From Ignavibacteriota bacterium (GTDB lineage: Bacteria > Bacteroidota > Ignavibacteria > Palsa-1295): a stretch of 64,000 bases of DNA. Shown one piece after another: positions 36,345 to 45,939 of the stretch. The notes under the pieces are model-generated. The model saw only the letters and a list, made by a program, of their open reading frames with translations, was not told the DNA's origin and ran no database searches. Positions within the stretch are counted from its first letter, which is position 1. Each line of letters starts with the position of its first letter. The stretch spans positions 39,411-103,410 of the forward strand of contig PLYO01000039.1 of NCBI GenBank assembly GCA_003151825.1. The letters are read 5' to 3'. The translations under genes and the position numbers were made by a program.

Positions 36345-37864
36345 CTTCCCGACTCCCGTTCCTTCATGCGTTCGAGTATCCAATCCCAGAGCCACGCATA
36401 GGGAAGGATTTGCACCTCCTGCTCGGGATCGACGTTCTCGAATGTTTCCGTTTTCAGCCGCGTATGGAGTTTCGATCCCATCCGGAGGCAGTCTTTATAA
36501 TCATACGAATACTTCACCATGATTTTTAGCAGCCGAAAGAAGATCGTGCTTTGCTCGGTCGAGCTGGCGCGAATGTAGCGCGTGCGGTAATTCTGGATCG
36601 GCTCCATCAGGTCGTCGATGGGATCGTAATTGTGCTGGTCGAACAAGTGCAATACCTGCGCGAAACGGAGCACCATGTTCATGCCGGGCTTATCGTGTTT
36701 TAGTTCATCGGCCCTGCGGACCATGGCGTCGAAATTAAAGCGGAGCGGCTTTTCTGGTGGTTTATAACCCGGCAGCGTCTCCAGCGCGAGATGAAGGAAA
36801 AATTTATAAATCTCGAAACGCTCGTTGTAAATTTCACCCTGCACATCGAAACGAGCATGCACGGTGACCTCGGAATACAGCGCATTTGCTTCCTCGAAGC
36901 GGAGCGTATTCATCAGCAAATAATAATTCGACTCCATAAACGAGAACCAACCATTCGAACCCTTATTGTAAAGCACCTCGCATTTTTCTGCCGCTTCCCG
37001 CGCGCCCTCGAAATTTTGAATGTCGCGATAGCTATTGAGCTGATAGAGCCAAAAATCTGCGACGCGTTCCTTCTGAAGCAGTTCGGGATAGGATTCGAGA
37101 AATGCAATTCCTTGCCGGGCGCCCTCGATGACTTCGGCCAGACGGCCCGAAGCCTGTCGCGCGCGGACGACAATTCGGTAATAATTGAGCCGGAAGGTGT
37201 ATGTGCTCGTTTCATTCAACAAGCCACGTAGCTCGGTTTCGTATGCTTCGAACTGCGCAGCGAATTTGGAGTGGTCGCCAATATAGCGCCGGAAAATCAT
37301 CGCGATCCGGTCGGTATATTCGTTCGAGAGAAGTTCATCCTGATATGCGCGCGCGAACTGCTTTACCAGCAGGTTATAATGATCGAATTCCTTCGCGCGC
37401 CCCATGTTGCTGGCCTGGCGGCGCAGGGCAATAACCATTGCAAGGGCAACATCCGTCAGCGCAAATTTTTGGGCAAGGTGAAGGTTCTTTTCAGCGATAT
37501 TTTTTGCAACGCTGAACGCGCCAAGTCCCATCAAAACATCGACGATAAATATGTTTCGGTGTGTTAAATAAAAGGCTTGTGCCGATTCTGAAAAACCGGC
37601 GCGGCGAAGGTTGAGATGAAAAAGCGAATTGAGTATTCGTACTTTCAGACGGTTTTTCGTGGAGCTGTACCGCGTGTCCGTGAGAGGGGACTCATAGAGA
37701 GCTTCAGCGGCTTCGCTATCGTTCGGGAAAATGCCGCTCCGAATTCCATCGTAAAGAAGGAATTCTTTATTATCGGTCTGCCCGCGGAAATCGGTATCGA
37801 CCGTTTCGGTTCTCCGTTCGCGGAAGTTTTCGAGAATACGTATGATCTCCGGAAAATATTTCAT
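36335..37864 (-). CDS. Helical-repeat protein of unknown function
   Basis: The 509-residue soluble protein without signal peptide or TM is almost all alpha-helical, with TPR-like spacing (for example FEGAREAAEKCEVLYNKG and FEEANALYSEVTVHA). The N-terminal 90 residues contain KNRLKVRILNSLFHLNLRR, a basic helix often found in a conserved Bacteroidota/Chlorobi family. I cannot assign a function; it may be a scaffold. The gene stands alone. The terminal residues GSKR and the stop read into a 14-bp tandem repeat. Confidence 0.75.
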   Translation of the reverse strand: MKYFPEIIRILENFRERRTETVDTDFRGQTDNKEFLLYDGIRSGIFPNDSEAAEALYESPLTDTRYSSTKNRLKVRILNSLFHLNLRRAGFSESAQAFYLTHRNIFIVDVLMGLGAFSVAKNIAEKNLHLAQKFALTDVALAMVIALRRQASNMGRAKEFDHYNLLVKQFARAYQDELLSNEYTDRIAMIFRRYIGDHSKFAAQFEAYETELRGLLNETSTYTFRLNYYRIVVRARQASGRLAEVIEGARQGIAFLESYPELLQKERVADFWLYQLNSYRDIQNFEGAREAAEKCEVLYNKGSNGWFSFMESNYYLLMNTLRFEEANALYSEVTVHARFDVQGEIYNERFEIYKFFLHLALETLPGYKPPEKPLRFNFDAMVRRADELKHDKPGMNMVLRFAQVLHLFDQHNYDPIDDLMEPIQNYRTRYIRASSTEQSTIFFRLLKIMVKYSYDYKDCLRMGSKLHTRLKTETFENVDPEQEVQILPYAWLWDWILERMKERESGSKR

Positions 37865-38222
37865 GCGTTGTTTTACCGAGGAGTGTTATCGCTGAGGGCG
37901 TTGGAATCGTTTCGATATAATTTAGCTTAGGTATGTGTAGCACAGGCTTTTCCCAGCGTGTGCGCGGGCTTTCCAGCCCGTCGGTGTTTCCGCGAACGGA
38001 TGGGCTGGGAAGCCCATCCGCAGGCAGTAAGCCTGTGCTACACCCTCCATATGGAGATTTCCGACCCGCCAGTGTTCCCGCAAGGCGAACAGACGGACTG
38101 GAAGCCATCCGCAGGCCGGGAAAGCCTGCGCTACAGAATACGAAAAAAATATTGAAAATAAATTTAAATACCGGGCACGAAACTAATCTGGCCTATGTTC
38201 GTTTGCATTGTTAAGTTAGATA
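37865..38222. other. Intergenic region with GTAGCACAGGCTT elements
   Basis: No gene. A palindromic element at 37934-38044 has 15-bp ends (GTGTAGCACAGGCTT) and inner GGGCTTTCCAGCCC and GGATGGGCTGGGAAGCCCATCC-type hairpins. A degenerate second copy follows to about 38135. Confidence 0.7.
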
Positions 38223-38483
38223 TTGTTTAGAAGTAGAGTGGTTTGGGAGAGCAAAGATGCTTTCAAAAACTACTTTACTGATATGCCGCGCGGGAACGTG
38301 CATGAATGCCTCAGGCTGATTTTATGCGATAAATCAGCCGATTATGCGGGTTCCATATTGGTTGCGTGGATAAAACAATATACGAGGATTAAAGAGATTG
38401 AGAAACTGAGACATAATATGCTTTTCGTAACGAAAATTAGTTACGAACGGCTTTTAGGTGTTTCTATTAAAAATGTAGAATAA
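38223..38483 (+). CDS. Hypothetical small protein
   Basis: A TTG-started frame of 86 residues (FRSRVVWESKDAFKNYF start). It has no signal, TM or motif I recognise. The DNA is AT-richer than its neighbours. It could be a real small gene or a chance frame or remnant after the repeat region. Confidence 0.3.
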   Translation: MFRSRVVWESKDAFKNYFTDMPRGNVHECLRLILCDKSADYAGSILVAWIKQYTRIKEIEKLRHNMLFVTKISYERLLGVSIKNVE

Positions 38484-38760
38484 AAAAATGATTTGTATTT
38501 TGGTAACCTCAGTTGGCGATAATTCGATCACCATGATGGGCGAGGCTTTGAAATCGCCCATCAGGCTACACTGTCGATTCTTGCAATAGAGGTTTTAAGG
38601 GAAGCTCCGTACTTGCAATGCGGTTCGGGTTCTTTCCTTTTTTATTTCCCGATGTAAGGATCGATTTGAATAGCCCAAAATTTTTCATAGCCTGCACTCG
38701 GTGCATGCTTTTTCATTCCGATCAATTCAACCACTCAATTCCTCCATCAACTCAAATTTA
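38484..38760. other. Leader region with hairpin before twin secreted genes
   Basis: GATGGGCGA-n10-TCGCCCATC forms a perfect 9-bp stem at 38535-38562, without a T-run. An in-frame extension of the following gene to 38701 is possible but carries no protein-like signal. Nothing else was recognised. Confidence 0.5.
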
Positions 38761-39120
38761 ATGATTCGCAACAAAAAGTTTTCAGCCATCCTCGCCGTAT
38801 TGGCCATCGGCTTCTTTTCCGTCTTTGCTGACGGCCTTATCTTCAATAGCGGCAATCAGACTCAGGAAGAGCTGAACGTCACACTGAACATGCAGTCGGG
38901 CGCTCAAATCCCGGTCATGGTTGATCCTGGCCAAAACGTGCCAACGAATTTAAATGGCGATCAGGTCATTGGCATCTATTATAACGGGCAATACGATCCT
39001 GCCGGCGCGAATGCCGTCATGCAAGCCGCCGATGGAAGCACTGTCACAATGATGTGGCAAATGGCCGGGGGTACGGCCCTTGGTTTTGTAGGAGAACCGC
39101 CAACCGGGACACTTAGCTAA
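38761..39120 (+). CDS. Small secreted protein, twin A
   Basis: The 119-residue protein starts with a signal peptide (NKKFSAILAVLAIGFFSVFA, residues about 3-22). The mature part, about 95 residues, is acidic with alternating beta-like segments (VTLNMQSGAQIPVMVDPGQN). The C-terminal GFVGEPPTGTLS is identical to that of the next gene, which shares the whole layout. The function is unknown; it may be a small surface or structural protein. ATG 38761 is used because it gives the signal peptide directly. Confidence 0.75.
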   Translation: MIRNKKFSAILAVLAIGFFSVFADGLIFNSGNQTQEELNVTLNMQSGAQIPVMVDPGQNVPTNLNGDQVIGIYYNGQYDPAGANAVMQAADGSTVTMMWQMAGGTALGFVGEPPTGTLS

Positions 39121-39192
39121 TCATCGTAAAAAGTTTTAGAACACAGCAACCAATCAACCAAAAATTTCCACCACGAATTACCTTACACGAAC

Positions 39193-39600
39193 ATGACACA
39201 CGCCAAGAAGTTTTCAGCCATCCTTGCAGTACTCGTCATCGGCTTCTTTTCGATTTTCGCCGATAATGACGGCCACCGTGTATTCCATAGCTACAATCGT
39301 ACTCAGCATGAATTAAATATCACTCTGAACCTGCAGTCAGGGGATCAAATCACGCTTTCGATTGAACCCGGTCAACACGCCGAGACCGACCTCGACGATT
39401 GGTCACGGTCACATTTTAACGGTCAATCTCAGGGTAACGATAAGGTCGTTGGGATTACCTACAACAATCAGAGCGATCCAGCCGGTACGAATGCGGTCAT
39501 GCAAGCTCCGAGCGGCGGCAATACCGTGATCCTGTGGCAAATGGATGGCGGTACGCCGGTAGGTTTTGTCGGAGAGCCCCCCACAGGTACGCTCAGCTAA
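39193..39600 (+). CDS. Small secreted protein, twin B
   Basis: The 135-residue paralogue of the gene 72 nt upstream shares the signal peptide (KKFSAILAVLVIGFFSIFA), the LNITLNLQSGDQITLSIEPGQ strand pair, the DPAG-NAVMQA block and the identical GFVGEPPTGTLS tail. It has an insert of about 20 residues in the middle (DWSRSHFNGQSQGNDK). The pair arose by tandem duplication. A hairpin with 9-bp stem (39606-39634) follows. Confidence 0.75.
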   Translation: MTHAKKFSAILAVLVIGFFSIFADNDGHRVFHSYNRTQHELNITLNLQSGDQITLSIEPGQHAETDLDDWSRSHFNGQSQGNDKVVGITYNNQSDPAGTNAVMQAPSGGNTVILWQMDGGTPVGFVGEPPTGTLS

Positions 39601-39605
39601 AAACA

Positions 39606-39634
39606 TTCGCGGCTTAGGTTGCGAGAGCCGCGAA
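39606..39634 (+). terminator. Hairpin after twin secreted genes
   Basis: TTCGCGGCT-n11-AGCCGCGAA is a perfect 9-bp stem starting 5 nt after the stop. The following AAAATTG lacks a T-run, so intrinsic termination is uncertain. Confidence 0.45.
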
Positions 39635-39802
39635 AATTGAAAAAGTAAGGAATTTGGCGCCATTTGGAAGCTTGTGGCGTGAGATTTCGGTAGGAACCGA
39701 GGAAGATTTTCGGGTCGTATCACCCTGTCACACGGTGAGCGGCCGGCGCGGACTTGAGCCATAAGTGCTTGAGCCGCAATTGGTTGCGGTAATATTAACC
39801 GA

Positions 39803-39845
39803 CGCTTTAGTAGGTCACCCGGTCAAGCCGGGTGGCCTAAAAGCG
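39803..39845. repeat. Long palindrome with GGTCACCCGG arms
   Basis: Imperfect 19-bp arms around a 4-nt loop (TCAA). Position and strength fit a bidirectional terminator or a mobile palindrome. Confidence 0.6.
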
Positions 39846-39915
39846 TTTTCACCAGCCCAAAAAATCCGGTGAAAAAATGTAACAAAGTGATTGAGGTGTT
39901 ATAGCTATACCCCCG

Positions 39916-39923
39916 TATTTTTG
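39916..39923 (+). promoter_or_regulatory. -7 box TATTTTTG, long leader
   Basis: Fits TAnnTTTG. The downstream leader is about 210 nt before ATG 40140, and it includes the 36-codon small ORF at 40025. No clean -33 TTTG is seen. Confidence 0.5.
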
Positions 39924-40024
39924 TAAGCGAAACTAACGACGGGGAATAAACCGGCGAAATCTTAAGGCTTAAGATTCATTCGGAAAACCCATCGGAAGTC
40001 AAACGAAAATTACGAAAAAACAAG

Positions 40025-40135
40025 ATGTCGTACTCATTTAGACATTCGAGACGTAGCAGGCTTACCGCTCGCCAAACGGCGGCTGTATTGCTTGGGGCTA
40101 TGCGCGAGTGTCTATTAGATACGAGGGAGAAGTAA
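40025..40135 (+). CDS. 36-residue small ORF in leader
   Basis: The reading frame encodes a basic peptide (SYSFRHSRRSRLTARQTAAV) ending 4 nt before the next ATG. GAGGGAGAAG near its end may serve as ribosome-binding site for 40140. It could be a leader peptide, a coupled small protein or chance. The Arg/Ser-rich composition is unlike the downstream protein. Confidence 0.4.
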   Translation: MSYSFRHSRRSRLTARQTAAVLLGAMRECLLDTREK

Positions 40136-40139
40136 AGAA

Positions 40140-40805
40140 ATGATACCGCAATCGTTGATTTTGGAAGAAATGAGGCTAAAATTGTACCGACCTCCGCCTG
40201 CGGAGGATGGTGGCCCTCATTTTAAGTTCGACGGAAACGTGCTCACGCGCCGCGAATTCGAGTACTTTTTGATTAATACGCACGAGGCGGTCATTGTGGC
40301 CGGTACGGCGGTCGAGGAGCGTAACTTAGTTTATCTCTTCGATTCGCGCGATGCTTTCGAAGCATGGAGCCTGCAAACGCGCTTCGCATCCTCGTTCGCG
40401 CACGCGGACGAGCTGGCACATCGCTATCATAACAGAAATTATCGCGAGGCCCCCGATTTCGGCGTGACCGTGCTTTCGAATGCTCCGCTGGAGCCCGAGA
40501 AAGAGGATTTCGGAAGCGCTCTGGCGATCGAGCAGCCCGGCCGTAACTCGAAAGCGCTCCTTTACGAAGGAACGGGCTTTTCGGGCCGGACGATGACGCT
40601 CGGTGTTTCCGCCATTGCGGACTTGAACGAATTTGAATTTTCGGACAGCATTTGCTCGGCTCGCGTCAACGGCGTGCTCATGCTCTCGGACGAGGTCAGC
40701 TTTGACGGGTACCGGTTCTACATTACGGGTTCGCCCTATATTGCCGTGCCGGACATGCAGCGCTGGGGCTTCAATAAAGCCGCTCGTTCCGCAATCGTAT
40801 GCTAA
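40140..40805 (+). CDS. Beta-gamma-crystallin-like protein
   Basis: The 221-residue protein without a signal peptide ends with an approximately 80-residue region fitting a beta-gamma-crystallin fold: ALLYEGTGFSGRTMTL (compare the Y/F-x-G Greek-key motif), DLNEFEFSDSICSARVNG with the S-x-S-x-V block, then a second strand set. The N-terminal 130 residues are of unknown fold. Such domains often bind calcium. A leader with a small ORF precedes it, and a structured 276-nt region with a strong terminator follows. Confidence 0.65.
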   Translation: MIPQSLILEEMRLKLYRPPPAEDGGPHFKFDGNVLTRREFEYFLINTHEAVIVAGTAVEERNLVYLFDSRDAFEAWSLQTRFASSFAHADELAHRYHNRNYREAPDFGVTVLSNAPLEPEKEDFGSALAIEQPGRNSKALLYEGTGFSGRTMTLGVSAIADLNEFEFSDSICSARVNGVLMLSDEVSFDGYRFYITGSPYIAVPDMQRWGFNKAARSAIVC

Positions 40806-40881
40806 GTTTTCTCTTAACCATAACTCAAAATCGCAACCAAATAAAATAAATCGCAACCAAATAATAAAATAGCAACACAAA

Positions 40882-41070
40882 CCCGGATGACGACACATCA
40901 TTCGGGATTCGGAGGAGCATTCATCGCAGATTGACTCTTCCGGCTTTTCTCTCACTCGAGTGTGTCAGGGTCTAACCCCCCGACACACTGGAATTGCAAC
41001 ACAAGGCGCATTATGCGCCAAAGAAAAACAAGCGGGTGATCGCACATCCGCGAACGGGCTAACCACCCGT
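40882..41070 (+). ncRNA. Possible structured 3' RNA, four hairpins
   Basis: Four perfect or near-perfect stems follow the 40140 gene: CCCGGATGA/TCATTCGGG, GTGTGTC/GACACAC, GGCGCAT/ATGCGCC and ACGGG/CCCGT, and a strong terminator ends the series. It could be a 3'-UTR-derived small RNA or a stability element. Confidence 0.4.
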
Positions 41071-41080
41071 TCTCTCACCT

Positions 41081-41120
41081 AAAAGACCCCTGGCAGCTCA
41101 AGTGCCGGGGGTCTTTTTTT
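41081..41120 (+). terminator. Strong intrinsic terminator
   Basis: AAAAGACCCC...GGGGGTCTTTTTTT forms an A/T-extended GC stem with a TGGCA-GCTCAAG-TGCC top and ends with a run of seven T. It closes the 39916 transcript. Confidence 0.88.
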
Positions 41121-41196
41121 GCCTTTTAGAGAGGTCGCTCCGTCTAAGTTTGTTCCAAAAAAATAAAAAAAATGAACTTCTCTCACTAAATAATTG

Positions 41197-41240
41197 TATA
41201 TTTGTGTGATTCACACAAATTCACACAAATTCACACATAA
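41197..41240 (+). promoter_or_regulatory. -7 box with 10-bp-phased operator before XRE gene
   Basis: TATATTTG (41197-41204) overlaps a 19-bp palindrome TTTGTGTGATTCACACAAA (41201-41219, perfect 9-bp arms around one base). Its half-site TCACACAAAT recurs at 10-bp steps (41211, 41221, 41231), so three half-sites lie on the same helix face, from the -7 box into the leader. This suggests repression by the XRE protein encoded just after. Confidence 0.75.
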
Positions 41241-41252
41241 TTTAAAGCTATC

Positions 41253-41636
41253 ATGTCCGAGACTCAGGGAGAACGAATACGCCGCGTGCGCGAAGAGCGC
41301 GGGCTGAAACAGGGCCACGTCGCCCGCGAAGCAAAAATTACGCAGGCGCACTTAAGCCGCATAGAAAACGATGAGTCCGGCGTGACCGAGCATACCCTCA
41401 AGAAAATAGCGGATGCTATGGGGACTATTTTTGAAGACCTGATTATTCGCAAAGATAACTCCAAAGGGCCCGGAGTCAATAGCATCGACGATGTGCTATC
41501 GAGTGAATCGGCCATGGTGCGTTTCCTGAACGGCGAGCGGCCTGACAAAGAGACGTATGATTGGGTCCGCCGCTCGCTCGCCGTGATCCGCGCCGAGGTT
41601 CGCCGCCGCAATGATGAAGTGAAGGGGCTGTATTAG
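41253..41636 (+). CDS. XRE-family HTH transcriptional regulator
   Basis: The 127-residue protein has an N-terminal XRE helix-turn-helix (residues about 7-62: RIRRVREERGLKQGHVAREA, ITQAHLSRIENDESG). A C-terminal helical region of about 60 residues, rich in Arg and Glu, has no known name. It probably represses its own promoter through the phased TCACACAAAT sites. It is followed 56 nt later by an ImmA/IrrE-type peptidase, which likely inactivates it by cleavage. Confidence 0.88.
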   Translation: MSETQGERIRRVREERGLKQGHVAREAKITQAHLSRIENDESGVTEHTLKKIADAMGTIFEDLIIRKDNSKGPGVNSIDDVLSSESAMVRFLNGERPDKETYDWVRRSLAVIRAEVRRRNDEVKGLY

Positions 41637-41692
41637 GCTCCGGGAGTCGAATTGCACGCCGCCCGGTAATTTTCGCCGTATATTAGGGGCTC

Positions 41693-42265
41693 ATGTTAGA
41701 GGCACCTATCGGGAGCATTTCGAGTCCCATGCCACTTCGGCGCGAACGAATCGTTCAACTTGCGTCAGATATTCGTGCGCGATACAATCCGCGTGAAATC
41801 GACTACATTGCCAGCGAGCATGGCATTGTTCTCATTCGCTCTGCCGGCGCCGTTGGCCGCGACGCCGGCTTTGCTTACATCGAGTTCGTGCGACGACCCG
41901 AACTCATCGAGAGTCTTTCGCACCCCGATCGTCCAGTCTTAGTTTGGGGCGGTTGGCGGAAAGAACCGCTCTATTCCATCGTCATCAATACCAATTCCGG
42001 TATTCCGGAAGCCGAGGTCTTTTGGCACGAGTGGTATCATCTGTTTCACTCGCCGCTTGGCATCCAGCGAAGCGAGCGTTTTGAGCATCGTTATTCTACG
42101 GATGGGGCTTTGCACCATCAGGAAGAACGCCGCGCAGAAGAATTTGCCGCAGCGGTTCTTGTCCCATCCATCGAGGATTGCATGACGATTTTTGAAATAT
42201 GTGAGCGGTTCGGGGTGAGTGAGCGATTAGCCGATCGCGCAATGAAGCTATACTCTTCTCACTGA
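41693..42265 (+). CDS. ImmA/IrrE-family metallopeptidase
   Basis: The 190-residue protein contains HEWYH (residues 112-116), an HExxH zinc site, and the later EERRAEEFAAAVLVPS block characteristic of the ImmA/IrrE family. Such enzymes cleave XRE-type repressors after a stress signal (ICEBs1 ImmA; IrrE/DdrO in Deinococcus). It pairs with the XRE gene upstream. Its 3' end overlaps the convergent DUF4188 gene by 7 nt. No phage structural or integration genes are in the window, so the trigger and target set are unknown. Confidence 0.88.
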   Translation: MLEAPIGSISSPMPLRRERIVQLASDIRARYNPREIDYIASEHGIVLIRSAGAVGRDAGFAYIEFVRRPELIESLSHPDRPVLVWGGWRKEPLYSIVINTNSGIPEAEVFWHEWYHLFHSPLGIQRSERFEHRYSTDGALHHQEERRAEEFAAAVLVPSIEDCMTIFEICERFGVSERLADRAMKLYSSH

Positions 42266-42774
42266 ACAGGACGAATATTTCCTTCGGGTGAGATAGGCGC
42301 GTCGTCGGTTTCGACTTTGCCGGCGCGGCTGAGGGCGCTGCCATATTTGCCGGTGGCTGGAATGAGTGTCGAAGCCTTGCCGAGACCCGAAGGAGGCATG
42401 TTATTGTAGAGGGTTTCGTATTGGCCGTCTTTGACGAGATACGTTTCGTGCCAGATGCCGACATCACCGGAATTGCCAATTCTGCGATTAAATTTCGTCC
42501 ATGCAGGAAAATGCTTCGCGTCGCGGTTGCGAGCATAGTTCACGAGATGGTCGAAACTCCGCCAATATTGGACGAGCCAAAAGCCAGCCTGTCGTGCGCC
42601 GAGAAATCCGGACTCTGGATTCTTCGAAAGTTCCATAATCATTTTCGGCATCGCGATGGCGACAGGGAACCACTTATGGATTTTCCAAATCTTATTGATA
42701 CGCATTCCGATGATGAAGACGACGAAATCGCCTTCGATCTTCGCATGCACTCGTTTGTCGATGGTCTTAGGCAT
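42259..42774 (-). CDS. DUF4188-type protein
   Basis: The 171-residue protein contains VVFIIGMRINKIWKIHKWFPVA (about residues 18-39), GFWLVQYWRSFDHLVNYA and FPAWTKFNRRIGNSGDVGIWHETYLV, the DUF4188 (monooxygenase-like ferredoxin fold) hallmarks. Fungal relatives act on secondary metabolites. It is convergent with the ImmA gene by 7 nt. The C-terminal 30 residues (SRAGKVETDDAPISPEGN) are poorly ordered. Confidence 0.75.
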   Translation of the reverse strand: MPKTIDKRVHAKIEGDFVVFIIGMRINKIWKIHKWFPVAIAMPKMIMELSKNPESGFLGARQAGFWLVQYWRSFDHLVNYARNRDAKHFPAWTKFNRRIGNSGDVGIWHETYLVKDGQYETLYNNMPPSGLGKASTLIPATGKYGSALSRAGKVETDDAPISPEGNIRPVQ

Positions 42775-42903
42775 ATTTTCACTCCTTTTAGTATTGGAAT
42801 TCCACAGCTAATTTATTCCTGCCTGCTTCGGTTCCTCTTTTCAACTCCGCCATTCGTTTCGCGAAGTAGGAATTATTTTATCTTCATCTTCCTTTGCTTT
42901 GGC

Positions 42904-43242
42904 ATGAAAGAGAAGATCAGCCTTGCTACCATTATCGAAGCCAGTAAGCGTGATGGTTTCCGCTACACCTGCCCTATGTGCGGGAACAAATTCGGTGCGA
43001 TTATTGGGGACGATTCAAAAATATGTGAAGTGGGTGAAACCGGATCGCACACGCTTTGTGTCAAGTGCCAGACCGATTTAGTAATAGGTGAAGATGGCGC
43101 ATTGCGCAGCGCAACTGCCGATGAGATGGTCGCTCTGTTCGACGAGGATCCTGACGCCTATATGCTTTTACAGGATATGAAGGCGGCCATTCGCGGAGAC
43201 TTAGGCGCGAGGAAGCGGATGGTCTCTATGCTGAAGCCATAA
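42904..43242 (+). CDS. Zinc-ribbon hypothetical protein
   Basis: The 112-residue protein carries two Cys pairs: CPMC at about residues 22-25 and CVKC at about 53-56, framing an atypical zinc ribbon. The C-terminal half is acidic and helical (ADEMVALFDEDPDAYMLLQDMKAAIRGD). It has no TM or signal. The function is unknown. I chose ATG 42904 because no protein-like content lies upstream. It converges with atpD. Confidence 0.6.
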   Translation: MKEKISLATIIEASKRDGFRYTCPMCGNKFGAIIGDDSKICEVGETGSHTLCVKCQTDLVIGEDGALRSATADEMVALFDEDPDAYMLLQDMKAAIRGDLGARKRMVSMLKP

Positions 43243-43299
43243 AAAAGTTCCGCTACACGGATACTTGGTTTCCGGCCTCAAAATGGTTCCGATTCGCCA

Positions 43300-44880
<1,581 letters not shown>

Positions 44881-45612
44881 TTATTTACCAATCCTATCCA
44901 AGACCGCTCGCTTAAACCAAGCGGGTACGCTGCTCTCTTTCATAACAAGTGTAGTTCCGTTCGTAATTTCCGCAAGCCATGTTCGTTCTTGCCCGTCAAC
45001 CGAGTTATCGAACACATATGCACGGTCCGTTTGCCAAATTGCCGGCATTAACAATTCGAGCGAACGATGGTAGCTACTGACAACCTTATCGTCAGGCACG
45101 GAATGACCTCCTTCTGCAACGCGCTGATGCACGCGGGAAATGTTGATCATGGGGTCATCGGTCGCGATGAAGTAAAGATAAGTTCTATATCCCTTCCCCC
45201 GCGCCCCTGCAAGTAATTCGATTTTGCTCGGATGAGACATCACGGTCTCGAACGTAAATGTTGTACGTTGTTCCATGAGCTTGTGTCGCAAAAAATCTGT
45301 TACCGCCGCCGCACGATACTCAATGTTTGTCATGCCGGTAAAGGTGAGGGATCCATCTTCAATCCCTGGATAAACAGTCGACTGCGTTAATCGAAAAAGA
45401 GACGAACCTTCGAAGAATTCACGGACTTCTTCGAAGGACGAAGAAATTCCGCGCGTGGAAAGATTCAGGCGGCCGCTTTCACTAATCTCGTTTTGGATCT
45501 CATCGGGGTTAAGATAAACACCTAATAAACCGGCGGGTAGAAGCGATTGGAACGTGCTTTTGCCAGAGCCATTGGGCCCGCCGAACATGCGTATGCGGGG
45601 AATGGCGTTCAA
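44881..45612 (-). CDS. Zeta-toxin-like P-loop kinase
   Basis: The 243-residue protein starts MFGGPNGSGKST (Walker A at residues 12-20), continues with LNPDEIQNEI and FTFETVMSHPSK, and ends with a lid-like SVPDDKVVSSYHRSLELL. These features fit the zeta-toxin/AAA kinase family; true zeta toxins phosphorylate UDP-N-acetylglucosamine. The start overlaps the preceding small gene by 4 nt (ATGA), so they form a translationally coupled pair. Confidence 0.82.
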   Translation of the reverse strand: MNAIPRIRMFGGPNGSGKSTFQSLLPAGLLGVYLNPDEIQNEISESGRLNLSTRGISSSFEEVREFFEGSSLFRLTQSTVYPGIEDGSLTFTGMTNIEYRAAAVTDFLRHKLMEQRTTFTFETVMSHPSKIELLAGARGKGYRTYLYFIATDDPMINISRVHQRVAEGGHSVPDDKVVSSYHRSLELLMPAIWQTDRAYVFDNSVDGQERTWLAEITNGTTLVMKESSVPAWFKRAVLDRIGK

Positions 45613-45836
45613 CGAATTTGAATGGATTTGCCTGGCTCAACCGAAGTCGGTGGCTCGATCTTCTTGACCTTCTTGCGAGTGCCATCCGGGAAGACTTCAT
45701 AGATATATCCTTCTTCCGAGATAAGCACACTCCCCCCGGATTCGATCGTCTTCTTATACGCAGCGGAAAACGCCGCGCCCGAAAGAGACGGAAATTTATT
45801 CTCCAATTCCTGAAGTGCTTGCTCGTTCTGGATCAT
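45609..45836 (-). CDS. Small partner of zeta-type kinase, possible antitoxin
   Basis: The 75-residue protein opens NEQALQELENKFPSLSG and contains SVLISEEGYIYEVFPDG, ending basic (KKVKKIEPPTSVEPGKSIQIR). Small proteins of this type commonly precede zeta-like kinase genes, so an antitoxin or substrate-regulator role is plausible but unproven. It overlaps the kinase gene by 4 nt. Confidence 0.6.
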   Translation of the reverse strand: MIQNEQALQELENKFPSLSGAAFSAAYKKTIESGGSVLISEEGYIYEVFPDGTRKKVKKIEPPTSVEPGKSIQIR

Positions 45837-45904
45837 TCAGTTCTCCGTTCGCAGCCCCAACGGTGATAGTCCTGACTGCGTTCCTCTATCGAATAGGATT
45901 CGAA

Positions 45905-45935
45905 TAAAAAACCCCGCATGGGTTGTTTTTTTGCG
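45905..45935 (-). terminator. Terminator after gmk
   Basis: On the minus strand AACCC-ATGC-GGGGTT is followed by TTTTATT. It is a short stem but well placed 5 nt downstream of the gmk stop, and the T-run is good. Confidence 0.6.
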
Positions 45936-45939
45936 CGGG

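Larger units (their letters stand above)
39635..40024. other. Intergenic region with palindrome and long leader
   Basis: A long near-palindrome at 39803-39845 (GGTCACCCGG / CCGGGTGGCC arms with TTAG/CTAA ends) and a -7 box at 39916-39923. From there about 100 nt of leader runs to the small ORF at 40025, including CTTAAGGCTTAAG. No tRNA was found. Confidence 0.6.
40806..41252. other. Hairpin-rich 3' region and operator/promoter zone
   Basis: Contains a short tandem (ATCGCAACCAAATAAAATAA, about 40829-40865), hairpins at 40882-40906, 40960-40988, 41005-41019 and 41054-41070, the terminator 41081-41120, and the XRE promoter/operator 41197-41240. No gene was recognised, and AT content is high around 41150-41200. 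Confidence 0.75.

Noticed and set aside
38484..38760. Riboswitch (cobalamin or c-di-GMP type)
   Set aside because: The GGGAAGCTCCG and GGTTCGGG pieces do not fit the order of conserved boxes of any class I can recall.
41253..42265. Prophage immunity region
   Set aside because: The XRE/ImmA pair is phage- and ICE-like, but no integrase, structural or replication genes lie nearby.
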